A stretch of 36,041 nucleotides of DNA, taken from positions 1 to 36,041 of the forward strand of contig CAIYUV010000051.1 in assembly GCA_903929475.1 (NCBI GenBank), read 5' to 3'. This document shows positions 1 to 8,200 of this stretch, piece after piece. Position 1 is the first letter of the stretch. Every line of letters begins with the position of its first letter. Below the pieces are notes generated by a model that ran no database searches, was not told the DNA's origin, and saw only the letters and a program-made list of their open reading frames with translations. This DNA is from an uncultured Spartobacteria bacterium. Lineage in GTDB: Bacteria > Verrucomicrobiota > Verrucomicrobiia > Chthoniobacterales > Chthoniobacteraceae. The translations under genes and the position numbers were made by a program.

Positions 1-174
1 AACCGTGGCCTAAGTCATGATCAGTAGCGATGCGCTTCAGTCATTGGTGCTCTTTTGATAGCTCAGCGGTAAGCTCACGTGGCGGAACATCCTTGTGCAT
101 GGAGTGGGGGAAGGTGGCGCGGTCGCCGGATGTGTTGCTTGCACTCATTGGCGGAAGTGCGGAAAGTGTGGGCC
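1..174. other. upstream region of the first gene, no gene recognised
   Basis: No coding sequence is supported here. In-frame GTG and other starts upstream of 175 would add an Arg/Trp-rich extension in front of a clear signal peptide, so they are unlikely. A TTGCAC at 139-144 lies about 30 bases before the ATG and could be a -35-like element, with only a poor -10 (AAAGTG, 163-168). If used, the transcript would be nearly leaderless. This is inference from spacing only. Confidence 0.3.
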
Positions 175-2352
175 ATGCGAGCGATTGTTTTGCTTCTTGT
201 CCTTGTCCTCTCCGCCAGCGCGGAGACGGTGACTTTCCGCAATCACGTGCAGCCGATTTTGATGAAGACGGGATGCTCGACGGGCGCGTGCCACGGGGCG
301 GCGGCGGGGCAGGGGGGATTGAAGCTCTCGCTGCGCGGCTACGATGACGAGGGCGATTTCCTCACACTCACACGCGGTGCGTTTGGGCGGCGGGTGAATC
401 CGAGCGAGCCTGCGAAATCGCTCATCCTGCTGAAGGCGACGAGCGCCGTGCCGCACAAGGGCGGCGAGCGGTTCAAAGTGAATTCTCCGGAGTGGCGCAC
501 GCTCGTGGATTGGATCGCCGATGGCGCGCCGGGGCCGCGTGCGGAAGATGCGCGCATCGAGCGAATCGAAGTGCAGCCCGCGCAGGTGCGCCTCGCGCCG
601 GGTGAAAAGAAGCAGTTCACCGTGCGAGCGCATTTTTCCGACGGACACAGCGAGGACGTGACGCGCTGGGCGAAATACACGGCGGCGAATCAGACCGTGC
701 TCAACGTGGACGACGCGGGCCTCGCCACGGTGGTCGGCCACGGCGAGAGCGCGGTGACGGTCTGGTATTTGCAAAAGGTCGCGTTCGGCACGGCGAGCGT
801 TCCGTTTGAAAATCAAATCGCAGAGAGCACGTGGACGCAGGCGCCGCGCAGGAACTGGATTGATGATCAAGTGCTGGCGAAATTGCGCGAGCTGAATCTC
901 CCGCCTTCACCGCGAAGCTCCGATGGCGAATTTGTCCGCCGCGTATTCCTCGACACCATCGGCGTGCTGCCGACTGCAAATGAGGTGCGCGATTTCCTAG
1001 CGGATAAGAGCGCCGACAAACGCGACCGGCTCATCGAAGCGCTGCTCGTGAGGCAGGAGTTCGTGGATTACTGGACATACAAATGGAGCGACCTCCTGCT
1101 TGTCACGAAGCGCAAACTGCCTTTGCCGACGATGTGGTCCTACTACCGCTGGGTGCGCGATCAGGTCGCGTCGAATACACACTGGGACGACTTCGCCACG
1201 AAGCTCCTCACCGCGCAGGGCAGCTCGCTCGACAACGGCGCGGCGAATTATTTCGTCATCACGCCCGACCCGCGCGACGTGTCGGAAAAAACCTCCGTCA
1301 CCTTCCTCGGCATCTCCACCGTGTGCGCGAAATGCCACAACCACCCGATGGAAAAGTGGACGAACAACGACTACTTCGGCTACGCCAATTTGTTCGCCCG
1401 TGTCCGTATTAAAAATGGCAAGGGCGAAGAGCGCATCGTCTTCGCCGCCGATGATGGCGACCTCGTCCAGCCCCTCACCGGTAAGCCCCAGCAGCCGCGC
1501 CCGCTCGGCGGGCAGCCCGTCGCGCTCGATGCCGCCGGCGACCGCCGCGAGGCGCTGGTGAAATGGCTCACTGCTCCCGAAAATCCCTACTTCGCCCGCG
1601 CCATCACCAACCGCGTGTGGGCAAATTTCTTCGGCGTCGGACTCGTCGAAGCCGTGGACGACATCCGCGAGACGAACCCCGCCAGCAACGAGCAACTCTT
1701 CACCGCCGCCGCGACATGGCTGCGCGAACACCACTACGATCTCCGCGCGCTCATGCGCGAGATTTTGCAAAGCGAAACCTACCAGCGCACCAGCGCCCCG
1801 CTGCCGGGCAACAAGGACGAAACGCGCTTCTATTCCCACTACTACCCGCGCCGCCTCATGGCCGAAGTGCTCCACGACGCCATCGCGCAAGTCACCGAAG
1901 TGCCCACGCCTTTCACCACGCGCGACGTCACCGTCGAGGGCGACAATCAAACGCCGTTCCCCCTCGGTTGGCGCGCCCTCCAGCTCCCCGACGCCAACAC
2001 CAACAACTACTTCACCAAAACATTTGGCCGCCCCGCCCGCGAGCTGACGTGCGAATGCGAGCGCACCACCGAGTCGAACGTCGCCCAAGCCCTCCACATC
2101 GCCAACGGCGACACCCTCAACGCCAAACTCCGCGCCAACGACGGCTTCATCACCAAAGTCCTCGCCGCCAAAAAAACCGCCGCCCAGTGGCTCGAAGACG
2201 CGACCCTCGCCACCCTCGCCCGCGTCCCGTCCCCCGCCGAAATCCAAGCCGTGCAAAACTCCCTCGCCGCCGCAAAAGACGAACAGCGCCTCGTCGTCGA
2301 GGACACCCTCTGGGCCCTCCTCAGCAGCCGCGAGTTTTTGTTCAATCACTGA
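175..2352 (+). CDS. secreted DUF1549/DUF1553 planctomycete-type cytochrome-like protein with BIG2 domain
   Basis: A 725-residue protein. Residues 1-16 form a signal peptide ending in an A-S-A cleavage motif. A PSCyt-like segment follows with C34-x4-C39-H40, the CX4CH arrangement usual in this subfamily. A bacterial Ig-like (BIG2) domain spans about 120-210. DUF1549 spans about 222-420 and contains a classical CXXCH motif (C384-A-K-C387-H388). DUF1553 spans about 465-700. This architecture is very common in Planctomycetes and Verrucomicrobia, often in many paralogues beside DUF1501 proteins, and is thought to act in the periplasm, perhaps in polysaccharide degradation or electron transfer; the exact reaction is unknown. 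No DUF1501 partner is seen here. The start at 175 was chosen because it gives the signal peptide directly; an in-frame GTG at 79 does not. A weak GCCGC/GCGGC hairpin follows the stop. Confidence 0.9.
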   Translation: MRAIVLLLVLVLSASAETVTFRNHVQPILMKTGCSTGACHGAAAGQGGLKLSLRGYDDEGDFLTLTRGAFGRRVNPSEPAKSLILLKATSAVPHKGGERFKVNSPEWRTLVDWIADGAPGPRAEDARIERIEVQPAQVRLAPGEKKQFTVRAHFSDGHSEDVTRWAKYTAANQTVLNVDDAGLATVVGHGESAVTVWYLQKVAFGTASVPFENQIAESTWTQAPRRNWIDDQVLAKLRELNLPPSPRSSDGEFVRRVFLDTIGVLPTANEVRDFLADKSADKRDRLIEALLVRQEFVDYWTYKWSDLLLVTKRKLPLPTMWSYYRWVRDQVASNTHWDDFATKLLTAQGSSLDNGAANYFVITPDPRDVSEKTSVTFLGISTVCAKCHNHPMEKWTNNDYFGYANLFARVRIKNGKGEERIVFAADDGDLVQPLTGKPQQPRPLGGQPVALDAAGDRREALVKWLTAPENPYFARAITNRVWANFFGVGLVEAVDDIRETNPASNEQLFTAAATWLREHHYDLRALMREILQSETYQRTSAPLPGNKDETRFYSHYYPRRLMAEVLHDAIAQVTEVPTPFTTRDVTVEGDNQTPFPLGWRALQLPDANTNNYFTKTFGRPARELTCECERTTESNVAQALHIANGDTLNAKLRANDGFITKVLAAKKTAAQWLEDATLATLARVPSPAEIQAVQNSLAAAKDEQRLVVEDTLWALLSSREFLFNH

Positions 2353-3072
2353 GCCGCCAGGGTGCGGCAGACGATGGCCCCTGTTTAGCAGGATGATGGA
2401 ATTCCCTCGGCAGTCGCAATCGGCGGGGGAAAGTGGGCGGCTTTGGGGGTGGATTTGGGGATTTCTCTGAGAAACAGGGTGCTTCTCCTGTCGGGGAGAG
2501 GTATCTTCTCTGTTGAGGTGGTGAAAATTGGGATTCACTGGCGCGAAAAAGTCATTATAACGCGCCAAATTATCATAATTTGGTGCGAAATAATCATTAT
2601 TTTGTGCGAGATAATCATTATTTTGTGCGAGATAATCATTCACTGGTGCCAGATTATTATAAAAGGGTGCGAATTTTTAAAGATTTGGTGGCAAATAATC
2701 AAACATTGGTGCAAAAGAATGATAATTACGCGCCAAAGAATGACAAATGCGTGCCAAATAATGATAATTACGTGCCAGAGAATAATAATTACGCACCAAA
2801 TAATGATAATCTCGCACCAAATAATTATTCTTTCGCGAGGGTTGGGGATTGATTGGCGCAAGTTGTTGAGTGTTTCGCGCGAGTCGGGAATCCCGTTGCG
2901 CGAACAAATGGGAATTTGGAGCGTGAGGAGGTTTTTCCTGCCGAAAAATTTGCTGCCGACGCGAAAGATTGGTGCGGCGGGGTGCGTATTTTTTCCAGTG
3001 TTTGGGAGATTTTTCCCGTAACACACTCCATAAATAGAGCACTCACACGAAACTCCAAAGAAAACACCCAGC
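2353..3072. other. 720-base gene-free region dominated by a 21-bp repeat array
   Basis: The region between two plus-strand genes is much more AT-rich in its middle than its surroundings. Several reading frames on both strands stay open across it, but only because the repeat period (21) is a multiple of three; their products are Ile- or Asn/Tyr-rich and resemble no protein family. Bases 2353-2505 show only a weak hairpin just after the first gene. Bases 2926-3072 are the likely 5' region of the gene at 3073, with an AT-rich TAAATAG near 3033 that could belong to a promoter. The array itself is listed separately. Confidence 0.7.
2506..2925. repeat. tandem array of about 20 degenerate 21-bp units, arms mutually inverted
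   Basis: Units keep an exact 21-bp register. Each has a 12-bp AT-rich half resembling ATAATCATTATT followed by a 9-bp half such as TTGTGCGAG or ACGCGCCAA. The core is 2548-2841 (14 units); outer units keep mainly the GCGCGAA-like part. Units 2590-2610 and 2611-2631 are identical. Left-arm units (to about 2673) end in GTGCGA-like sequence. Right-arm units (from about 2716) end in CGCACCAA-like sequence, its reverse complement. Bases 2578-2598 match the reverse complement of 2802-2822 at 19 of 21 positions. The AT half is itself a near-perfect palindrome around a central C or G. The array could form a long hairpin or cruciform, or present sites every two helical turns. Function unknown. Confidence 0.85.
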
Positions 3073-3798
3073 ATGAATGCGAAACAAGCTTACTTCTGGC
3101 CTCCGGATGCGGAGGGGAAACGCGACTGGCTCATCCACTGGAATGTGACCATCACCCCGGCGCTCATCACCAAATACAGCCTCGCCAGTGCGGACATGAC
3201 TTATCTGCAAAAGGCGGAACGGGTGCTTGGCTATCTCATCGAACTCAAAACGGTGGCGGACGCCTGGTCACAGTCCATCACCGAAAAGCGCGACGGGATG
3301 TTTTCCCTGCCGCCGACGACCACCCTTGTGCTCCCGGCAAACCCCGCGCTGCCCGCCCCGCCCACCACCAGCGGCGGCGCGACGCTCGACATCGCCTGCG
3401 GGCTGGACGTGACCGTGGCCCGCATCGCCGCGCAGATGAAACGCAGCCCCGCCTACGACGTGGCCGATGGCGAACTGCTCGGCATCGAAGGCCCCGCCGT
3501 CCCGGCTCCCGACCCCGCGACGACGAGGCCCAAACTCACGGCAAAAATCATCACCGGCGGCGCGCCGGAACTGCGCGTGAAGATCTCCCCATTTCGATCC
3601 TGGGAATTGTGGGGGGACTTCGGCACGGGCACCTTCGCCATGGTGCAGGTGGCGCTCCGCTCGCGCCTGCTCTGCGGGCACGCGCTGCCCGCGCCGGGCC
3701 ACAGCGCGGTGTGGAAGTTCAAGGCGATCTTCCGCGACGGCAACTCGCAGTTCGGCCAGTTCAGCGACGTGCTCCCGGTGACGGTCTTCGGCGAGTAG
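3073..3798 (+). CDS. hypothetical protein of a Verrucomicrobia/Bacteroidetes-type family with a fibronectin-like C-terminus
   Basis: A 241-residue protein with no signal peptide or membrane segment. Residues 1-75 look helical and begin with an aromatic motif (YFWPPD). A Pro/Ala linker follows at about 78-100, then a short helical segment whose R-S-P-A-Y and L-L-G-I-E-G motifs I associate with a family of unknown function in Bacteroidetes and Verrucomicrobia. A second Pro-rich linker precedes a beta-rich C-terminal part ending in a WKFKAIFRDGNSQFGQFSD segment, which resembles the last strands of a fibronectin type III fold. The family assignment is from memory of the pattern and not from a search. 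It stands alone, about 150 bases downstream of the 21-bp repeat array and followed by a strong hairpin, so it is probably transcribed by itself. Function not known. Confidence 0.75.
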   Translation: MNAKQAYFWPPDAEGKRDWLIHWNVTITPALITKYSLASADMTYLQKAERVLGYLIELKTVADAWSQSITEKRDGMFSLPPTTTLVLPANPALPAPPTTSGGATLDIACGLDVTVARIAAQMKRSPAYDVADGELLGIEGPAVPAPDPATTRPKLTAKIITGGAPELRVKISPFRSWELWGDFGTGTFAMVQVALRSRLLCGHALPAPGHSAVWKFKAIFRDGNSQFGQFSDVLPVTVFGE

Positions 3799-3827
3799 GC
3801 CGGTGCGGCCGGGCTTGCGTGGATACG

Positions 3828-3865
3828 AATTGGGCCGCGCCCGCAGTGCGGGGCACGGCCCAATT
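3828..3865. terminator. strong GC-rich hairpin, probable terminator
   Basis: AATTGGGCCG at 3828-3837 pairs perfectly with CGGCCCAATT at 3856-3865. Inside it, CCCGCA and TGCGGG form a second short stem. It lies 30 bases after the stop of the hypothetical gene and before the permease gene. There is no long U tract, only the flanking AATTT, so it may be a poorly canonical intrinsic terminator. Confidence 0.55.
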
Positions 3866-3981
3866 TAGTGCGCTGGTCTCAGCGCTTGGATGGATGAAAG
3901 GACTACTTGGTTTCCTTTTTCTTGCAGTCTGCTTTTCCGCTCTGGAAGAATGGGCGCCGGCCCGCTAGGGGTGCGTGGCTC

Positions 3982-4752
3982 ATGCCGCACTTCACGCTTT
4001 TCCAATGGTTGCTCGCCGTCGTGGCGGGGTTGGGCGTGGGGATGTCCAAGAGCGGGTTTGTGGGGGTGACGCTCGTGCCGGTGCTGGCGATGGCGGCGCT
4101 GTTTGGCGACAAGGTTTCGACGGGGGTGTTGTTGCCGATGTTGTGCATCGGGGATATCGGGGCGGTGATCGCTTTTAAGCGGCACGCGGTGTGGCGTCAT
4201 GTGTGGCGGACGCTGCCCATCGCGTGTGTGGGCGTGGCGCTGGGGACGTGGCTGATGAAGTCGGTGGTGCCGGAGTGGGCGTATCGTCCGTTCATCGGGT
4301 GGACGGTGTTTGTGCTCGTGGTGCTGCAACTTTGGCGGATGTGGAAGCCGGGGGCGTTTGAGCACGTGCCGCATTCGTGGCCGTTCGCGGCGGCGATGGG
4401 ATTGCTGGCGGGGGTGACGACGATGATGGCGAATGCGGCGGGGCCGGTGATGGGGCTGTATTTCCTCGCGGTGGGCTTGCCGAAGTATCAACTCACGGGG
4501 ACGAGTGCGTGGTTCTTTTTGATCCTGAATTTCTACAAGCTGCCGTTCAGCGCGTGGCTGGGGCTGATTCGCACGGATACGCTCTTGTTTAATTTCGCGC
4601 TGATTCCGGCGATTGTGGGCGGGCTGTTCCTCGGGCGCTGGCTGCTCGCGCACGTCTCGCAGCGGTGGTTCGACGGGTTGATTCTCGGTTTCGCAGCGGT
4701 GGTGGCGCTGTGGCGGATTGGGTTTTGGACGTGGGCGGCGTCGTTGTGGTGA
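3982..4752 (+). CDS. TauE/SafE-family (DUF81) membrane permease
   Basis: A 256-residue protein made almost entirely of hydrophobic segments, about seven or eight predicted membrane helices. The first repeat begins with a glycine-rich stretch (GLGVGMSKSGFVGVTLVPVL) typical of TauE/SafE proteins. The second repeat has A-A-G-P-V-M-G-L-Y, again typical of the family. Members are proposed to export sulfite, sulfoacetate or related small anions across the inner membrane; the substrate here cannot be told from sequence. The ATG at 3982 was preferred over an upstream TTG at 3907 because the extension is not membrane-like and an AGGGG lies just upstream at 3966-3970. The DoxX gene follows after 60 bases. 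No sulfur metabolism gene is nearby. Confidence 0.85.
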   Translation: MPHFTLFQWLLAVVAGLGVGMSKSGFVGVTLVPVLAMAALFGDKVSTGVLLPMLCIGDIGAVIAFKRHAVWRHVWRTLPIACVGVALGTWLMKSVVPEWAYRPFIGWTVFVLVVLQLWRMWKPGAFEHVPHSWPFAAAMGLLAGVTTMMANAAGPVMGLYFLAVGLPKYQLTGTSAWFFLILNFYKLPFSAWLGLIRTDTLLFNFALIPAIVGGLFLGRWLLAHVSQRWFDGLILGFAAVVALWRIGFWTWAASLW

Positions 4753-4775
4753 GGAAAAGCGGACGTTCGCAATTC

Positions 4776-4805
4776 TTGCCGAGTGCATGGCGGCACGCTT
4801 AGTCT
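4776..4805 (+). promoter_or_regulatory. candidate promoter for the DoxX gene
   Basis: TTGCCG at 4776-4781 and TAGTCT at 4800-4805 are separated by 18 bases. The -10-like element ends 7 bases before the ATG at 4813, so a transcript from here would have almost no leader. The match to the sigma-70 consensus is moderate and has not been tested. Confidence 0.3.
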
Positions 4806-4812
4806 CCGCGCC

Positions 4813-5229
4813 ATGTGGTCATTCCTCTCTCGCAATCGTGACGCCGGTCTCCTCTTTCTCCGCCTCGCGCTGGGTGGATTCTTTTTGTGGGCGCATGGCT
4901 GGGCGAAGCTCACGGGAGGCACGGAGATGTGGCACGCCATCGGCGGCGCGATGAAGCACGTGGGTATTAATTTCTGGCCCACATACTGGGGCTTCATGGC
5001 GACGATGGCGGAGACGCTGGGGCTGGTGCTCATCATGATCGGTGTCGCATTTCGTCCGGCTTGTTTGATGGTGGCCTTTACGATGGGAATGGTGGGACTG
5101 CACATGTGGTTGATGGAAAAAACATTCTCCGGCGCGCTGCGGGAGGCTTCGCACGCATGGGAGTTGGGCATCGTTTTCTTCGCGCTCATTTTCATCGGCC
5201 CCGGAAAATACAGCGTGGATAAGCAGTAG
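4813..5229 (+). CDS. DoxX family integral membrane protein
   Basis: A 138-residue protein with four hydrophobic segments and the family-typical first helix (LLFLRLALGGFFLWAHGWAKL, where a G-x-K/A-K signature follows the helix). The third segment contains the M-A-E-T-L-G-L motif usual in DoxX. DoxX-like proteins are small inner-membrane proteins of mixed or unknown role, sometimes linked to quinone redox or thiosulfate oxidation; no specific function can be assigned. An in-frame GTG at 4783 would extend it by ten residues, but the ATG at 4813 fits better with the hydrophobic N-terminus and the candidate promoter. dnaE begins 51 bases downstream. Confidence 0.85.
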   Translation: MWSFLSRNRDAGLLFLRLALGGFFLWAHGWAKLTGGTEMWHAIGGAMKHVGINFWPTYWGFMATMAETLGLVLIMIGVAFRPACLMVAFTMGMVGLHMWLMEKTFSGALREASHAWELGIVFFALIFIGPGKYSVDKQ

Positions 5230-5244
5230 AGTGCGACGTTTGCG

Positions 5245-5273
5245 TTGACGCCGCGAGCGCTCGGGCGTGATGT
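5245..5273 (+). promoter_or_regulatory. candidate promoter for dnaE
   Basis: A TTGACG at 5245-5250 is followed after 17 bases by TGATGT (5268-5273), 7 bases before the chosen dnaE ATG. The -35 is good and the -10 is poor. The geometry is the same as that before the DoxX gene. The TTG of the -35 is also an in-frame alternative start, which is judged unlikely. Confidence 0.3.
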
Positions 5274-5280
5274 CTCTTTT

Positions 5281-8200
5281 ATGCCCGATAGTTTTGTCCA
5301 TCTCCACTGCCACACGGAATACTCCACGCTCGACGGCGCGTGCCGCGTCGGCGCGGCGGTGAAGAAGGCGTCGAAGCTCGGGATGCCCGCGCTGGCGATC
5401 ACGGATCACGGCGTGATGTTCGGGGCGGTGGAGTTTTACCAGGAGTGCAAAAAGCAGGGAATTAAACCGATCATCGGCTGCGAGGTGTATGTGGCGCCGG
5501 ATTCGCATTTGAGGAAATCGGCGGTGACGAAGCAGGAAGGGAACTTTCATTTCACGCTGCTGGCGCAAAACGAGGACGGCTACAAAAACCTCATCAAGCT
5601 CGTCTCCATCGCGCACCTCGATGGTTTTTACTACAAGCCGAGGATAGACAAGGAACTGCTCGCCGCGCACGCGAAGGGGCTGATCGGCCTGAGCGGATGT
5701 CTGAAAGGCGAGGTGCCCTACGCGATTCATGCGGAGGATAATTTGAAGAAGGCGATGGAGCTGGGCGCGGCGTATCGCGACATCCTCGGGCCGGAGAATT
5801 ATTTCATCGAGATGTGCGACCACGGCATCGAGCAGCAGATCAAAGTGAATCGCGCACTGCCGAAGATCGCCCGCGAACTCGGTGTCGGGATGGTCGCGAC
5901 GAACGACGTGCATTTTCTCAACCGCGACGACCACGACGCGCACGACGTGCTCATCTGCATCGGCACGGGTGTGAACGTCACGGACGAACGGCGGATGCAC
6001 TACGTGCCCGAGGTGTATTTCAAAACGCCCGAGGAAATGCGCGCGCTGTGGAGCAGTCACCCCGATGCGTGCGACAACACGCTCGCCATCGCGGAGCGGT
6101 GCGGCTTTGAGCTGGATACGTCGCCAAAATATCCCAGCTACGCGCCGCCGAAGGGAAAGACTCAGAACGAATATCTGCGCGAGATTACGGAGGCCGGTCT
6201 GCGGCGTCGCTACGGCGCGGATGCGGACAGCGAGATCGTGCGCAGCCGATACGAGTTGGAGTTTCGCGTGCTGGAGAAGGCGGGGTTCATCAACTATTTC
6301 CTCATCGTCTGGGACTTCATTGACTGGGCGAAGAAGCAGGGCATTCCCGTCGGCCCCGGTCGCGGTTCGGCGGCAGGCTCCATCGTGGCCTACGCGATGG
6401 GAATCACGGACATTGATCCGATTAAATTCAAACTGCTCTTCGAGCGCTTCCTGAATCCAGAGCGTGTGTCGCCGCCCGATATTGACGTGGATTTTTGCGT
6501 GAACCGCCGCAGCGAGGTCATCGAATACGTGCGGCAGAAATACGGTGAGCGGGCCGTTTCGCAGATCATCACCTTCGGCACGCTCGGCGCGAAGTCGGTC
6601 GTGCGCGACGTGGCCCGTGTGCTGGGCTGGAGCTACAACGACGCGGATCGCATCGCAAAAATGATCCCGAACGAACTGGGCATCACGCTCGCGGGCTTCG
6701 ACAAAAAGAACAAGGACACGGGCGAGATGGAGCACACCGCCGGTGCGATTGACAAAAATCCCGAGCTGGCTGCGGCGGTGAAAAGCGAGCAGGCGACCAA
6801 GCAACTTTGGGACGCCGCGGTGAAGCTCGAAGGAATCACACGCGGAACGGGCGTCCATGCCGCCGGTGTGGTGATCGGCGACCGCGACTTGAGCGACTAC
6901 ATTCCGCTCTCGCGCGCGAACGACGGCAGCATCGTGAGCCAATACGAGATGGGGGCGCTCACGGAGGTGGGAATGTTGAAGTGCGACTTCCTCGGGCTGA
7001 AGACGCTTACCGTCATCACCGACGCGGTGGTGCTCATCCGCAAGCACACGCCGGATTTCAACATAGACACGATACCGCTGAACGATCAGCCGGTCTTCGA
7101 CATGCTGAATCGCGGCGAGACGGTTGCGGTGTTCCAACTCGAATCCGGCGGCATGGTCGGCGTCTGCAAACAGTTCGCCATTTCCGACATCGAGGACATC
7201 AACGCGATCCTTGCGCTCTATCGTCCCGGCCCGATGGAACTCATCGGCGACTACATCAAGCGCAAGCGCGGAAAGGCGAAGGTGAAAGCGCCGCACGAGT
7301 TGCTGAATGAGATGACGCGCGAGACTTACGGCGTGATGATTTATCAGGAGCAGGTCATGCAGGCCGCGCAGATTCTCGCAGGCTACACGCTCGGCGGCGC
7401 AGATTTGTTGCGCCGTGCGATGGGCAAGAAGGACAAGGAAAAGATGGCGAAGGAGCGCATCAAATTCTGCGAAGGCTGCGCGAAGCTTCACGGCATCAAG
7501 GAGGAAAAGGCGAACGAGATTTTCGACACGCTGGAGAAATTCGCAGGCTACGGTTTCAACCGCTCGCATTCGGCGGCGTATGCGTGGGTGAGTTACCAGA
7601 CTGCGTATTTGAAGGCGAACTACCCGGTCGAGTTCATGTCCGCCGTGATGAGCAACGAAGTCGCGAACATGGACAAAATCAGCATCTTCGTGACGGAGTG
7701 CGAACGGCTCGGGATTAAACTGCTCGCGCCGGACATCAATTATTCCGGGCTGAAATTCGAGCCCGCCGAAGTCAGTGCCGAGGGCGTCGCGGCGCTGAAG
7801 GAATTGCGCAGGCAGAAGAAGCCGGAGGATGCGTCCATCGAAGACATTGAGCCGGATGTGAACTTCGACGATCTCCCCGCCGCCAGTAAGAAGAGCGTTG
7901 CTGCGGAAACCGTCAGCAAAGTTCCTGCGGAGCCGAAGCCGCGTATCGGCGCAATTCGCTACGGGCTTGCGGCGATCAAAAACGTTGGCGGACTTGCGAT
8001 GCAGGCGGCGATTGCCGAGCGCGAAAGCGGCGGCATTTTCAAATCCATCGAGGATTTCTGCGCTCGTGTGGACTCGAAGAAGATCAACCGCAAAGTCGTT
8101 GAGAGTCTGGTGAAATGCGGTGCGTTTGATTTTACACAAACGGATCGCGCGCAACTCTTCGCCGAAGTCGAAGCCGCGATGGCCGCCGCCGCCAGTTCGC

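Noticed and set aside
58-90. tRNA-like D-arm (TAGCTCAGCGGTAA).
   Set aside because: There is no matching acceptor stem, the D-stem does not pair properly and no T-psi-C arm with GGTTCGA follows.
79-174. Upstream GTG start extending the DUF1549/DUF1553 protein by 32 residues.
   Set aside because: It would bury the signal peptide behind an Arg/Trp-rich stretch; the ATG at 175 starts directly with the signal sequence.
2548-2841. CRISPR array.
   Set aside because: The units are directly adjacent with no unique spacers of 30-40 bases, they are degenerate, they change orientation, and no cas genes are nearby.
2443-3021. Long open frames across the repeat array encoding Ile-rich or Asn-Tyr-Ala-Pro heptapeptide repeats on both strands.
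   Set aside because: The repeat period is a multiple of three, so an open unit stays open through the array. Several frames on both strands are equally open, none has a good start, and the products do not resemble proteins.
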